Shown here: one piece after another, positions 5,492 through 13,659 of the stretch
How positions within the stretch are numbered: position 1 is the stretch's first letter
Layout: each line of letters opens with the position of its first letter
Origin: a virus
Length of the DNA: 30,986 nucleotides
Virus record (IMG/VR): IMGVR_UViG_3300038548_000122
Coordinates: 1-30,986 of that record
Reading direction: 5' to 3' (one strand)
The notes under the pieces: generated by a model
What the model was told of the DNA's origin: nothing
Seen by the model: the letters and a program-made list of their open reading frames with translations, nothing else
Database searches by the model: none
Position numbers and translations under genes: made by a program

Positions 5492-7980
5492 TGAGCCGTC
5501 ACATCGACACGGGCAAGACAAACGTAATCACCAACGAAGTCCCTGAGAGCGCGGTCGTAGTCCCGAGTCCCGACGAAGACCTCGACGAATTCATGCGGAT
5601 GGCGCGGGTGCGCTACGACGTCATGGTTACGGCCTGGAACCAGAACCGCAACGATGCACTCGACGACGACAAGATGCTCGCGGGTGATCAGTGGGACGAG
5701 ATCATCGTCAAAGAGCGCACCGAGGAAGGCCGGCCGATCCTGACCTACAACCTGCTCCTGACGTTTTGCAATCAGATCGTCAACCAGGTCCGTCAAGACT
5801 GGCCGCAAATCAAGGTCAAGCCCGTGGACGCCAACGCCGGCCCGACGCAGATGATCGCCAATCTGCAAGGCAACAAGGACTACTCGATGGCTGAGGTCTA
5901 CATGGGCATCATCCGCAACATCGAGCATATTTCGCGTGCGGACCATGCGTACATCACCGCGCTCGAGCATCAAGTCCAGCACGGGTTCGGGTTCTTCCGC
6001 GCACAGCCGGTCTACACCCGCGACGACTCATTCGAGCAAGAAATCCGAATCTGGCGGATCAAGAATAGTTACTCCGTCCTGGTCGATGCCTCCGCGCAGG
6101 AAGCCGACTTTTCGGATATGCAGGATGCGTTCATTCACACGATGGTCCGCAGGGACCAGTTTCAACGAAAGTGGCCTGACGCGCGTGCGGTGAGCTTTGA
6201 ATCGAACGAGCAGGGCAACTCTTACGAAGGCTGGTACGACAAGGAATTGCTGCGAATTGCCGAGTATTTCTACATCGCCTACAAGCAGGACGAAGTGATC
6301 CAGCTCAACAACGGCATGGTTGTCTACGAAACCGACGTCAAAGAAGTCCTCGACGATATGAAGCGCGACGAAGGCATCTACGTGGTCAACTCGCGCAAGG
6401 TCAAGCGGCCCGTGTGCCGCTGGCAGAAGATGACGGCTCACGACATCCTCGAGGGGCCGGTCGATATCCCGTGTAGCTACATCCCGATCTTTCCCGTGCT
6501 TGGCAAAGAACTCATGCGGCACGGCGAAACGCGCTACAACAGCGCGATTCGTGACGCCAAGGACGCGCAACGCGCATTCAACTACTGGCAGACCGCCGCC
6601 AGCGAAACCGTTGCCCTGGCTCCGCGTGCGCCGTTCATCCTCACGCAGAAGCAGGTTGCCGGCCACGAAACGATGTGGGAGCAAGCCAACCGCAAGAACT
6701 TTCCCTACCTGCCCTACAACGCTCAAGAGAACGTCCCGCCGCCGCAGCGCCAGTACGCCGACGCCGGCGCGATCGCGGAGCTGCAACAGGCTGAATCGCA
6801 GAAGATGGTCATGCAGGACATCATTGGCATGCACGAAGCCAACGTGGGTGCGAAGTCCAACGAGCGATCCGGCGTGGCCGTGCGCGAACGCGCGCAGCGT
6901 GGCGAGCTGGCGACGTATGTGTTCCTCGACAATCTCTCGAGATCAATGGAACACCTGGGGCGCTGCTTGATCGAAATGATCCCGAAGGTCTACGACAGCC
7001 AGCGCATCTTGCGGCTGCGCCTCCCTGACGACAGCGAGGATTTCGTCGAGATCAACAAAGCCGTCCTCGACGAAGACACTGGCAAAACGGTTTATGTCCA
7101 CGATCTGACCTACGGCAAATACGACGTCGTGATCTCGACGGCCCCGAACTTTGCCACGCAGCGCGAGGAAGCACAGACCAACATCCTCGAAACGATGCAG
7201 CGGCTACCGCCCGACAAAGCGTCGATGGTCGTTCACCTGCTTGTGAAGAACATGGACTACCCCGGTGCGGACGAGGTTTACGAAGTCCTCCGGAAGATGC
7301 TGCCCGACGACTTCAAAACGCCTGACGAGCGCGCACGCGATCTGCCGTCTGGAATCACGCTGGACGACAACAACCAGCCCGTTGATGAGCAGGGCCAACC
7401 CTGGCAGAAGCCGCTATCCGCGCAAGAGCAGATTGCGATGGCCGAGCAAAACGCCGAAACCAAGAAGCACGAAGCAACCATCGAGAAAGCCAAGGCTGAA
7501 ACCGCCAAGGCCGCGGCGACCCTCGCGGAAGCGCAAGGCGAGATGGCTGCGCTGCAACAGGGTGGCGAGCAGGGCCAGGATGGAGCGGCTATGCAACAGC
7601 AAGGCGAGCAGATGACGGCTCAGATCATGCAGGAAGTTCAACAGCTCGTCACCGAACTCGTCGAGGCCGCGATGGAGCAGCACGAGGATCGCCCTGGCGC
7701 GCACGAAGCAATGGGCGTGGACGACAAGATCACAGAGGCGATGGTGGATGCGCTGCGGCGCGTGAAGAAAGTCTACGACGCTAAACTGGCCGATCTTGGA
7801 CCGGCGCTCACCGAAGCCAAGGTAGCGCAGCAGTCAGCGGGTGGTGACGGTGGTGGTTCGCCGGTCCAAGTCGAGGTCAACGTCCAGGGCACGCGCGTCG
7901 AGTCGATCGAGATCGAGCGCGGCGAGGATGGAACGTTGCGTGCCGTGCCCCAATACGAGGCTGAAACCGGGGCCGACTGA
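5491..7980 (+). CDS. Portal protein, P22-like
   Basis: An 829-residue protein forming the twelve-subunit ring at one capsid vertex through which DNA passes. The start is ATG 5491 (TAATG overlap with the nuclease gene, GGAG upstream); the frame is open from 5434, but that part is shadow. Typical features are an N-terminal AWNQNRNDALDDDKMLAGDQW, the RPILTYNLL strand and the FGFFRAQPVY wing region. NSAIRDAKDAQRAFNYW and AKSNERSGVAVRERAQRGE match the crown/clip helices of P22-like portals (P22 gp1 has 725 residues). Residues about 650-735 form a Gln/Glu/Ala-rich coiled coil, probably the extended barrel. It is followed without a gap by the decoration block (TGATG). Confidence 0.93.
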   Translation: MSRHIDTGKTNVITNEVPESAVVVPSPDEDLDEFMRMARVRYDVMVTAWNQNRNDALDDDKMLAGDQWDEIIVKERTEEGRPILTYNLLLTFCNQIVNQVRQDWPQIKVKPVDANAGPTQMIANLQGNKDYSMAEVYMGIIRNIEHISRADHAYITALEHQVQHGFGFFRAQPVYTRDDSFEQEIRIWRIKNSYSVLVDASAQEADFSDMQDAFIHTMVRRDQFQRKWPDARAVSFESNEQGNSYEGWYDKELLRIAEYFYIAYKQDEVIQLNNGMVVYETDVKEVLDDMKRDEGIYVVNSRKVKRPVCRWQKMTAHDILEGPVDIPCSYIPIFPVLGKELMRHGETRYNSAIRDAKDAQRAFNYWQTAASETVALAPRAPFILTQKQVAGHETMWEQANRKNFPYLPYNAQENVPPPQRQYADAGAIAELQQAESQKMVMQDIIGMHEANVGAKSNERSGVAVRERAQRGELATYVFLDNLSRSMEHLGRCLIEMIPKVYDSQRILRLRLPDDSEDFVEINKAVLDEDTGKTVYVHDLTYGKYDVVISTAPNFATQREEAQTNILETMQRLPPDKASMVVHLLVKNMDYPGADEVYEVLRKMLPDDFKTPDERARDLPSGITLDDNNQPVDEQGQPWQKPLSAQEQIAMAEQNAETKKHEATIEKAKAETAKAAATLAEAQGEMAALQQGGEQGQDGAAMQQQGEQMTAQIMQEVQQLVTELVEAAMEQHEDRPGAHEAMGVDDKITEAMVDALRRVKKVYDAKLADLGPALTEAKVAQQSAGGDGGGSPVQVEVNVQGTRVESIEIERGEDGTLRAVPQYEAETGAD

Positions 7981-8726
7981 TGCAGGTCAGCCGATCCCAA
8001 AACCCAACCTTCGTTGATACGGTGACGGGGGGCGGTCTGCTCTCTGCTGAATACCGTTTCAGCTCAAGCACGGTGGCGGCTGACCCTGGCGTGGGGCGCT
8101 TCCGCTTCGACACCGCAGACTATTCGACCGTCACGGAAATCTTCATCGACGATGTGACGGACAACGGCGTAGACATTTCCAACCTGCTCGCTCTGATCTC
8201 GGCGGGTGATCGGCTCTACTTCCAGGTCAAGTCTGAGGCCAACAAGTTCGTTATCTTCGATGTCATAGGCGTGGCCGTTGACAATACGGGCTGGTTCACG
8301 ATCCCCGTCGAAGAAGTCTTGAGTGGGGATTTCTTCGGCAACCTCAACAAATGCCTGATGATCTGGTCCGTTGGCGGGGCCAACTTGCTTCCGGATCTCG
8401 ACACGCGCGGCATCTCTGTTGAAACGCCAGTCGTAGATGACAACTTCACCATATTTTTCACCGACGTCGAGATCACGATTCAGCAGATCAACTTTGTTCT
8501 GCAAGGCAGCACTGACGTCACGGTGTTTGTGAATTTCGATTCAGATAGAAGCGCGGCCGGCACCAGCGTCATTACTGCGGGAACAGTCGTATCGAACACA
8601 ACGACCGGCCAGGAAATCACGTCATTCGATGAAGCCGTCATACCAGCTGGTAGTTGGGTGTGGGTGGAGTTCACCGCCGTCACTCTCAACCCCGATGAGG
8701 TCAACGTGTCGCTGGTCTACAGGTAA
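7980..8726 (+). CDS. Probable virion decoration or fibre-like protein
   Basis: A 248-residue beta-rich protein starting at ATG 7980 within TGATG. Residues about 40-115 (GRFRFDTADYSTVTEIFI, then SAGDRLYFQVKSEANKFVIF and NTGWFTIPVEEV) match a small beta domain that recurs in phage fibre and baseplate proteins. Residues about 150-248 form a second beta-sandwich ending in PAGSWVWVEFTAVTL. It has no signal peptide or enzymatic motif. Its place between portal and scaffold, where P22 has nothing, and its coupling to four similar genes suggest a structural or surface protein. The exact role is unknown. Confidence 0.7.
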   Translation: MQVSRSQNPTFVDTVTGGGLLSAEYRFSSSTVAADPGVGRFRFDTADYSTVTEIFIDDVTDNGVDISNLLALISAGDRLYFQVKSEANKFVIFDVIGVAVDNTGWFTIPVEEVLSGDFFGNLNKCLMIWSVGGANLLPDLDTRGISVETPVVDDNFTIFFTDVEITIQQINFVLQGSTDVTVFVNFDSDRSAAGTSVITAGTVVSNTTTGQEITSFDEAVIPAGSWVWVEFTAVTLNPDEVNVSLVYR

Positions 8727-8929
8727 TGCCCACGCGGGAGGAAACCTTCATCGAGGACTCGAGACAACCAGACCTGGTGCGTCCGGTGATCGCTGACCGC
8801 GCGGCTTTTCGTAGGCTGAATTTGGCGGACGTCAATATCACAGAGACTTTGCGGATCGTCGCGTTGTTGGCCGCAGTCTTTGCGACGTTGCCAGAAAACA
8901 CGCCATTTCCGGTGAGGCTGAGAGAGTAA
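8726..8929 (+). CDS. Small protein of the decoration block, function unknown
   Basis: A 67-residue protein coupled on both sides by TAATG overlaps (8724-8728 and 8927-8931). The N-terminal half is charged; residues about 41-55 form a hydrophobic helix (LRIVALLAAVFATL), too short and too close to polar residues to be a certain membrane anchor. It ends in PFPVRLRE. No family is recognised. The tight coupling between two structural-type genes argues that it is real and acts with them, possibly as a small connector. Confidence 0.6.
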   Translation: MPTREETFIEDSRQPDLVRPVIADRAAFRRLNLADVNITETLRIVALLAAVFATLPENTPFPVRLRE

Positions 8930-10113
8930 TGGCCGTCGTCACGGACTCGTTTCAGGAAGTGAACGACTATTGGGCGACCTGGACGCATCCCTTCCAAAGC
9001 AACAACCTCACATTCTCGGGATTCGATGTTCGCCAGATTCAAGGTAACTTTTTCATTGGTCTGCAAGGGCAGACGATGAATGCCTTTAACACTCAGATTC
9101 CCCCTGGCGCAAAGATCGACTCCGCGACGATGGACGTCATCGCGTTTGCGAATTCGGCGGCTGGCACGCACACCTCCACGATCAATTCACCAGAGCGATC
9201 ATTTGGTAGTCAGCTCTTGGACCCGTTTCAAACGCCATTCATCCCGTTCACAGGCTGGCGCAGAGATCAGTGGTCAAACCAAGAGATCGCGGTGGTCAGC
9301 ACGACGTTCACGTTCATTGCTCAACCGATCGGGTTTAGCGTCGGGAATACGTCTTGGGAAATGAATGCACTGGCGGTGGCCGGCAGCACGATTGCGAACC
9401 GGGATCTGATTGGACAGAAGATCACGGCAGGGAGCGCCAACACGACGGTCAACTTTATCTCGTACCAGATGCAGCGATTCGGCAATCCAACGGGCAACAT
9501 CATTTGCCACATTCAGGGCATTACGACCGATCGAGGCGTCACGATTCCAGACGGCACTGATATCTCTGGCGGGACGAGTACGCCGGTCGCGGCCAGCACC
9601 CTGTCGAACACGGGCCTAAGCGGAGTCATCTTCTTCTTCCCAAGCAACCCGACGCTGGTGTTCGGGCAAGACTATTTCCTGGTCATTGAGGTTGAATACG
9701 CGACCAGCTTCGTTGACTTCATCCGGATCGGGCACCTGAACCAGTTTCTTCAAGATGGTCAGCTCTACCACTTTGGCGAGGGGCTCGGAAACGATTGGCA
9801 GAACGCCCCAGGCGATGTGGATGCGAACCAGTGGCATACCGTGGCTGGACCGAACGTGGCACCCGATACGGATTGGGATATGCCGCCTTTCGTGACCGGC
9901 GTGACCTACAGCACTCCCGACATCACGGCGCTTGTTCAAGCGCAGATTGACGATCCTGGCTACACGGCTGATGCTGGCATCATCATCAGTGTTGCCCGAA
10001 CGCAGACTGATACGTTGCTGAATCGAATCTGGCGCAGCAACTTGTTTGCCGGGAATGCCGATGGGCCGGTGCTGAACATCAGCTACCGCGAAAGAAGGAT
10101 CATGGTCACATGA
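8929..10113 (+). CDS. Probable virion surface protein with beta-sandwich domains
   Basis: A 394-residue protein, ATG 8929 with GAGAG upstream and a TAATG overlap. The first ~140 residues resemble a DNRLRE/CBM-like jelly roll (DVRQIQGNFFIGL, then PPGAKIDSATMDVIAF), and the same fold seems to close at the end (YSTPDITALVQAQIDD and DAGIIISVAR). Between them (about 150-260) is an inserted beta domain (GQKITAGSANTTVNFISYQM, then LVFGQDYFLVIEVEY) that looks like a second carbohydrate-binding-type sandwich. No catalytic motif is seen. In context it is likely to decorate the capsid or tail and to bind glycans. That role is inferred from fold-like patterns, not proven. Confidence 0.68.
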   Translation: MAVVTDSFQEVNDYWATWTHPFQSNNLTFSGFDVRQIQGNFFIGLQGQTMNAFNTQIPPGAKIDSATMDVIAFANSAAGTHTSTINSPERSFGSQLLDPFQTPFIPFTGWRRDQWSNQEIAVVSTTFTFIAQPIGFSVGNTSWEMNALAVAGSTIANRDLIGQKITAGSANTTVNFISYQMQRFGNPTGNIICHIQGITTDRGVTIPDGTDISGGTSTPVAASTLSNTGLSGVIFFFPSNPTLVFGQDYFLVIEVEYATSFVDFIRIGHLNQFLQDGQLYHFGEGLGNDWQNAPGDVDANQWHTVAGPNVAPDTDWDMPPFVTGVTYSTPDITALVQAQIDDPGYTADAGIIISVARTQTDTLLNRIWRSNLFAGNADGPVLNISYRERRIMVT

Positions 10114-10547
10114 GCATTGACGTTCAAACTCAGGTCACGGTCGGTGGCGTTCCAACCAACGGCATTGCTGATGATCCAGAGATTGAGATTGTTCGCACCG
10201 ACACCGGGGCGATCGTCCAGGCCGCGGTTGCCATGGTCGATCTGTCCATCGGTGGCCTATACCACTTCGTCTTCACGCCAAGCATTGCGAACCTGTCGTA
10301 TCAATACAGCATCGACAAAGATCCGAACGTGACGAACCAGGTGCAGCCAGGGGAACGGTTCGCCTGGGGCGGCTTCGACGACGAGCTGGACGAGCTATAT
10401 CGAATCCGCGGCCTGGATGCGCCGAACAAGACTGTCACGGAAAATACGCCCGACGTCGATTACACCGAAGCAGAAACGGGCGATGGGGCCGACATCACTC
10501 TCGATCACGTCAAGGTCGCAGGGGTCACGACCGTCACGCGATCATAA
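10110..10547 (+). CDS. Small beta-rich virion protein, function unknown
   Basis: A 145-residue protein starting at ATG 10110, overlapping the previous stop (ATGA), with AAGGA (10095-10099) upstream. The sequence is beta-rich with an Ig-like feel (DDPEIEIVRTDTGAIV and GLYHFVFTPS), followed by an acidic stretch (FDDELDELYRI) and a Thr/Asp-rich tail. No motif for a known family was found. The stop overlaps the following ATG (TAATG). It is probably a minor structural protein of the same decoration block. No Cys is present. Confidence 0.62.
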   Translation: MSIDVQTQVTVGGVPTNGIADDPEIEIVRTDTGAIVQAAVAMVDLSIGGLYHFVFTPSIANLSYQYSIDKDPNVTNQVQPGERFAWGGFDDELDELYRIRGLDAPNKTVTENTPDVDYTEAETGDGADITLDHVKVAGVTTVTRS

Positions 10548-11044
10548 TGGGCTACGTTCTCGACCCAATTTGTATCTCAACTGAGGGGCAAGTGTCGCAA
10601 ACGGTCCTGCAAGACTTCGCGCTATCGACTGTCGGGATCGTCTGCTCGCCAGTGGCCGAAGGCGGCGGCACCCCCGAAGGCTCCTGGGACCGACGCAAAC
10701 GGGTGATCGAGGCCCGACGCCGGCAACTCAGAAAACCTCGCACGCTCAAACCCGGCGACGACAAGCGATTCGAGCTCGAGGTTGCGGAAATGGATGCCGT
10801 GATCGTCGATCTCGAGAGCGATCGCCAGTATCAAGAGCAGCTCCAAGCTGTCGAACTCGAGGACATTGCCAAGATCAGCCGCGACCTGGCCGCGCGTGAG
10901 CGCGTGGTCTTCATCGAGGCTGCTCGAGCAGAACGTAAGCTCGAGGAATTGGCGGCACTCATCGAACAGGCCAAGCAGCTCCGCGAGGAACTCGACATCG
11001 AACTCGCGTTGATCCTGGCGGTGTTCGCCATCTTTTTTCACTAG
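10547..11044 (+). CDS. Coiled-coil protein with hydrophobic C-terminal tail
   Basis: A 165-residue protein coupled by TAATG, with no Shine-Dalgarno of its own. Residues 1-45 include a short hydrophobic, Cys-containing segment. Residues about 48-150 are a long charged helix (WDRRKRVIEARRRQL, then AARERVVFIEAARAERKLEEL) expected to form a coiled coil. The protein ends in LALILAVFAIFFH, a 13-residue hydrophobic stretch that could insert in a membrane or into a capsid pocket. This tail-anchored architecture is unusual for a virion decoration gene. It is the last gene before a 55-base gap. Function unknown. Confidence 0.65.
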   Translation: MGYVLDPICISTEGQVSQTVLQDFALSTVGIVCSPVAEGGGTPEGSWDRRKRVIEARRRQLRKPRTLKPGDDKRFELEVAEMDAVIVDLESDRQYQEQLQAVELEDIAKISRDLAARERVVFIEAARAERKLEELAALIEQAKQLREELDIELALILAVFAIFFH

Positions 11045-11099
11045 GGAGTCACGAACCGGCCAAACGGCCAAATTTGAAATGTAAGAGGAAGCGAGTACG

Positions 11100-12041
11100 A
11101 TGCAGAAATCAGCCGTGTCTGAGAAAGACACGCCTCGGGATCCGCCCAAGATAAACGTGGTCACTGAGGAAAGTCCGGAAACACTAGGTCCGGACCACCG
11201 ACCCGCCGAGCCATTGGTAGACGATGAGCCAAAGCAGGACGCCTCGGCAGCGCCCAAAGACGACGACAGCCAAGGTAGCGACGACAAATCGAAGTCTCGC
11301 AAGCGGAGTAGGAACCGACCGGCAGAACGCAGGGTCAAGGCTCTCACCCGTAAGCTCGAGGCAGCGACCGCCAGCGCAGACGCAAGCGTGGCGCAGATCG
11401 ACGCTCTGACGCGCGAAGTCGAACAGCTCAAGACGCACGCCCCGCCAACTGTGCCAAAGCCCAAGATGAAGGACTTTCAGTCAGCGGAGCTATTCGGTGA
11501 AGCCTGGGCCGAGTGGAAGAAGTCGCAAGAAGCACCCGCGGCACTCCCCAAACAACCCGACGCAGCACCGAGCGCGCACCCCAAACAGGTCGAGATCGAC
11601 GATCTCACCGATGCCGGGGTAGATCAGTTCGGCGAAGAATTCACCGAGGTCTTCAAAGACGACACCCTCCCTCTCTCCGCGACGATGGCGGAATACGCTT
11701 TCGAATCAGACCGTGGAGCCGAGGTGATCATGTGGATCGACGACAACCGCCGTGCAGCCCGCAAGATTTTCAGGATGGACGCAGAGGACACCGAGGAAGC
11801 GTTAGACAAGATCTTAAAAGACCTACCGAAGCATGAAAGTCGTGCTGCTGCTGACCCCGACCCCGACGACGACCCCGACCCTGACCCGACGGATCGTCGC
11901 GTGACCAAAGCCTCCACGCCGCCAGGTGCGCCCGTAGCCGGGACCGACGCTGGCGACACAGGAGAAATTAAAGAGGGTCTTTCAATGGACGACTACGCCA
12001 AGCGAAGGCGAGCGCAAATGTTGAGGGACCGAGTTAGATAG
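11100..12041 (+). CDS. Scaffolding protein
   Basis: A 313-residue, very polar protein just before the coat gene, with a good Shine-Dalgarno (AGAGGAAG, 11084-11091). It has the hallmarks of podovirus scaffolds: an acidic disordered N-terminus, a coiled coil (residues about 79-120, VKALTRKLEAATASADASV and onward), an Asp/Pro repeat tract near residues 250-263 (DPDPDDDPDPDP), and a basic helical C-terminus (SMDDYAKRRRAQMLRDRVR) of the kind that binds coat protein. Scaffolds guide coat assembly and leave before or during DNA packaging. A 55-base gap with a short GGCC-AAAC-GGCC hairpin (11059-11070) separates it from the decoration block. Sequence identity is low in this family, so the call rests on position and architecture. 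Confidence 0.82.
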   Translation: MQKSAVSEKDTPRDPPKINVVTEESPETLGPDHRPAEPLVDDEPKQDASAAPKDDDSQGSDDKSKSRKRSRNRPAERRVKALTRKLEAATASADASVAQIDALTREVEQLKTHAPPTVPKPKMKDFQSAELFGEAWAEWKKSQEAPAALPKQPDAAPSAHPKQVEIDDLTDAGVDQFGEEFTEVFKDDTLPLSATMAEYAFESDRGAEVIMWIDDNRRAARKIFRMDAEDTEEALDKILKDLPKHESRAAADPDPDDDPDPDPTDRRVTKASTPPGAPVAGTDAGDTGEIKEGLSMDDYAKRRRAQMLRDRVR

Positions 12042-12053
12042 CGCCCGGTGGCA

Positions 12054-12086
12054 AGCCATCGGTTCGCTTAGGAGCTACCGATGGCT
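12054..12086 (+). promoter_or_regulatory. Start-codon hairpin of the coat gene
   Basis: AGCCATCGGT (12054-12063) and ACCGATGGCT (12077-12086) are perfect reverse complements. The 10-bp stem contains the coat start codon ATG (12081-12083), and the 13-base loop carries the Shine-Dalgarno TAGGAG (12069-12074). Ribosomes must therefore open the stem, or bind at the loop, to start coat synthesis. It is a clear candidate for translational control. What opens it is unknown. Confidence 0.8.
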
Positions 12087-13310
12087 AACACCCTAATCAC
12101 TCCCTCGATCATCGCTCAAGAAGCGTTGTTCCAGTTGGAGAACAACACGGTGATGGGCGATAAGGTTCATCGCCAGTACAAAAACGAGTTCGTCAAGATC
12201 GGCGCGAGCGTCACAATCCGGCGTCCGGTGCAGTTCGTTGTTTCTGATGGCGCTGTGCGCGTCAACCAGGACATCATCGAGCCGACGACCTCCATCACGA
12301 TCGACCAACGCAAGCACGTTTCGTGGCTGTTCTCGGCGCAGGACTTGACCCTCACGGTCGAAGAATATTCCGAGCGTTACATCAAGCCGGCCATGATCCA
12401 GCTCGCCAACAACATCGACGTTGCGCTCGCACTCGAGGGCGCGAACGAGTTTTTCAACGCTGTTGGAACCCCTGGCACCACGCCATCCGCATTCTCCGAC
12501 CTGGGTGATGTCGCGCAGCGCATGGACGAGTTCTCCATCCCTGACGACTACAACCGTTGCTTGGTTCTGAACCCTGCGGCACGCTGGTCGATCGCTGACG
12601 GCCTGGGCGCGGTGTTCAACGCCGAGATCACGGGCGACACGATCCGCAAGGGTCGCTTGGGTGAGATCGCCAACTTCAACATCTATGGCGATCAGAACAT
12701 CCGAACGCATCTGGTTGGCACGCACAGTGGCACGCCGCTGGTCATGGGCACCATCGTCAACTCAGGTCCGCCATCGGCGTCAACGACCACCACGGCGGTT
12801 CCGTTCGATGCGATGGTCGGCACCGTGACGGGTGCGTTGCTTGTAGGTGACGTGTTCACCATCGACGGTGTGAACTCTGTCAATCCGGTGTCGAAGGACG
12901 ATTCCGGCGTACTGCAGCAGTTCGTGGTCACGGCCGACGTCGATACCACGGCCGGCGCGGGTACGGCCCAGGTCTATCCGATTATGAACGACGGCACGGA
13001 CGCGGCGACTGCAGGATTCCAGACTGTCTCGGCGCTTCCTGCGAACAACGCCGGCATCAACATCCTTGGTGCGTCAGCCGCGACCTACGTGAACAACCTG
13101 GCTTTCCACACGAACGCCTTGGCCCTGGTCACGGTTCCGCTCGAGCTGCCTGATTCGGCAACGTTCAAGGCACGGGCCGACTGGCGTGGGTACTCGATCC
13201 GCGTGATCAAGGACTACGACATCACGAACGACGAGGAAATCATCCGCCTCGATATCCTGTATGGCGTACAGGCCATCTACCCCGAGCTTGGCGTAAGAAT
13301 GCTTGGGTGA
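12081..13310 (+). CDS. Major capsid (coat) protein, P22 gp5-like
   Basis: A 409-residue protein that builds the icosahedral shell. The N-terminus, MANTLITPSIIAQEALFQLE, and the block VKIGASVTIRRPVQF, then EPTTSITIDQRKHVSWLFS, are typical of the P22 coat family, which has the HK97 fold (P22 gp5 is 430 residues). LTVEEYSERYIKPAMIQLANNID is the family's spine-helix region. Residues about 235-320 (Gly/Thr/Val-rich) fit the inserted surface domain of P22-like coats. It follows the scaffold by 39 bases. Its start codon lies in a hairpin, and a second hairpin with a GCAA loop follows the stop, so its expression is probably controlled at both ends. Confidence 0.92.
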   Translation: MANTLITPSIIAQEALFQLENNTVMGDKVHRQYKNEFVKIGASVTIRRPVQFVVSDGAVRVNQDIIEPTTSITIDQRKHVSWLFSAQDLTLTVEEYSERYIKPAMIQLANNIDVALALEGANEFFNAVGTPGTTPSAFSDLGDVAQRMDEFSIPDDYNRCLVLNPAARWSIADGLGAVFNAEITGDTIRKGRLGEIANFNIYGDQNIRTHLVGTHSGTPLVMGTIVNSGPPSASTTTTAVPFDAMVGTVTGALLVGDVFTIDGVNSVNPVSKDDSGVLQQFVVTADVDTTAGAGTAQVYPIMNDGTDAATAGFQTVSALPANNAGINILGASAATYVNNLAFHTNALALVTVPLELPDSATFKARADWRGYSIRVIKDYDITNDEEIIRLDILYGVQAIYPELGVRMLG

Positions 13311-13314
13311 GGTA

Positions 13315-13346
13315 GCATGCGGGGCAGGGCAACCTGCCCCTGATGC
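13315..13346 (+). other. Stable hairpin with GCAA tetraloop after the coat gene
   Basis: GGGGCAGG (13321-13328) pairs perfectly with CCTGCCCC (13333-13340) across a GCAA loop (GNRA type). Below a 2x2 internal loop, GCAT (13315-13318) pairs with ATGC (13343-13346). There is no T run, so it is not a standard terminator. It sits between the coat stop and the next Shine-Dalgarno and could protect the coat message from decay or reduce read-through to later genes. Confidence 0.75.
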
Positions 13347-13360
13347 CACAGGAGAAAACG

Positions 13361-13537
13361 ATGGCGAAGAAAGACCGCGAAGCTCAGGCTTGCCGCGAAA
13401 TGCTGTATCACGCAGAGCTTGGGAGCAAAATCTTCCTGACGGATCTCGATGTCGAAGCTGCGCTTGCGGCTGGTTGGCAAGACAGGCCGGTTGACTCACC
13501 GCCCGATCCCGAGCCGGCTGAGATCGACCCCGAGTAG
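13361..13537 (+). CDS. Small acidic-tailed protein after the coat gene, function unknown
   Basis: A 58-residue protein from ATG 13361 with a strong Shine-Dalgarno (AGGAG, 13350-13354). An in-frame ATG at 13343 lies in the hairpin before it and is less likely. The N-terminal half is basic and helical (MAKKDREAQACREMLYHAEL), and the C-terminal half is Pro/Asp/Glu-rich (DSPPDPEPAEIDPE). It lies where P22-like phages often have tiny head-completion or decoration genes. No family is recognised. Confidence 0.68.
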   Translation: MAKKDREAQACREMLYHAELGSKIFLTDLDVEAALAAGWQDRPVDSPPDPEPAEIDPE

Positions 13538-13539
13538 CA

Positions 13540-13641
13540 ATGCCTGGGTATCACGGGAAGAAAGCGAAGCGCCGCACGCCGCCGCGCAAGACGGATAGGC
13601 GGAAGTCGAAGAAAACGCCGATTCCACACAAGACGTATTAG
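13540..13641 (+). CDS. Very basic 33-residue peptide
   Basis: ATG 13540 opens two bases after the previous stop and runs to TAG 13639-13641. The peptide starts MPGYHGKKAKRRTPPRK and contains 13 Lys/Arg and 2 His in 33 residues. Small Lys/Arg-rich peptides right after the coat gene are common in podovirus genomes and may neutralise packaged DNA, but I cannot assign a family. No strong Shine-Dalgarno is seen; coupling to the previous gene is likely. It is too short to be certain. Confidence 0.55.
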   Translation: MPGYHGKKAKRRTPPRKTDRRKSKKTPIPHKTY

Positions 13642-13659
13642 CTTCGCGGAGGGTAGCCC

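Noticed and set aside
6028-6834. Minus-strand open frame of 268 residues opposite the portal gene
   Set aside because: The portal frame is certain from its motifs. The antisense frame has the usual Val/Asp/His/Leu shadow composition and no domain.
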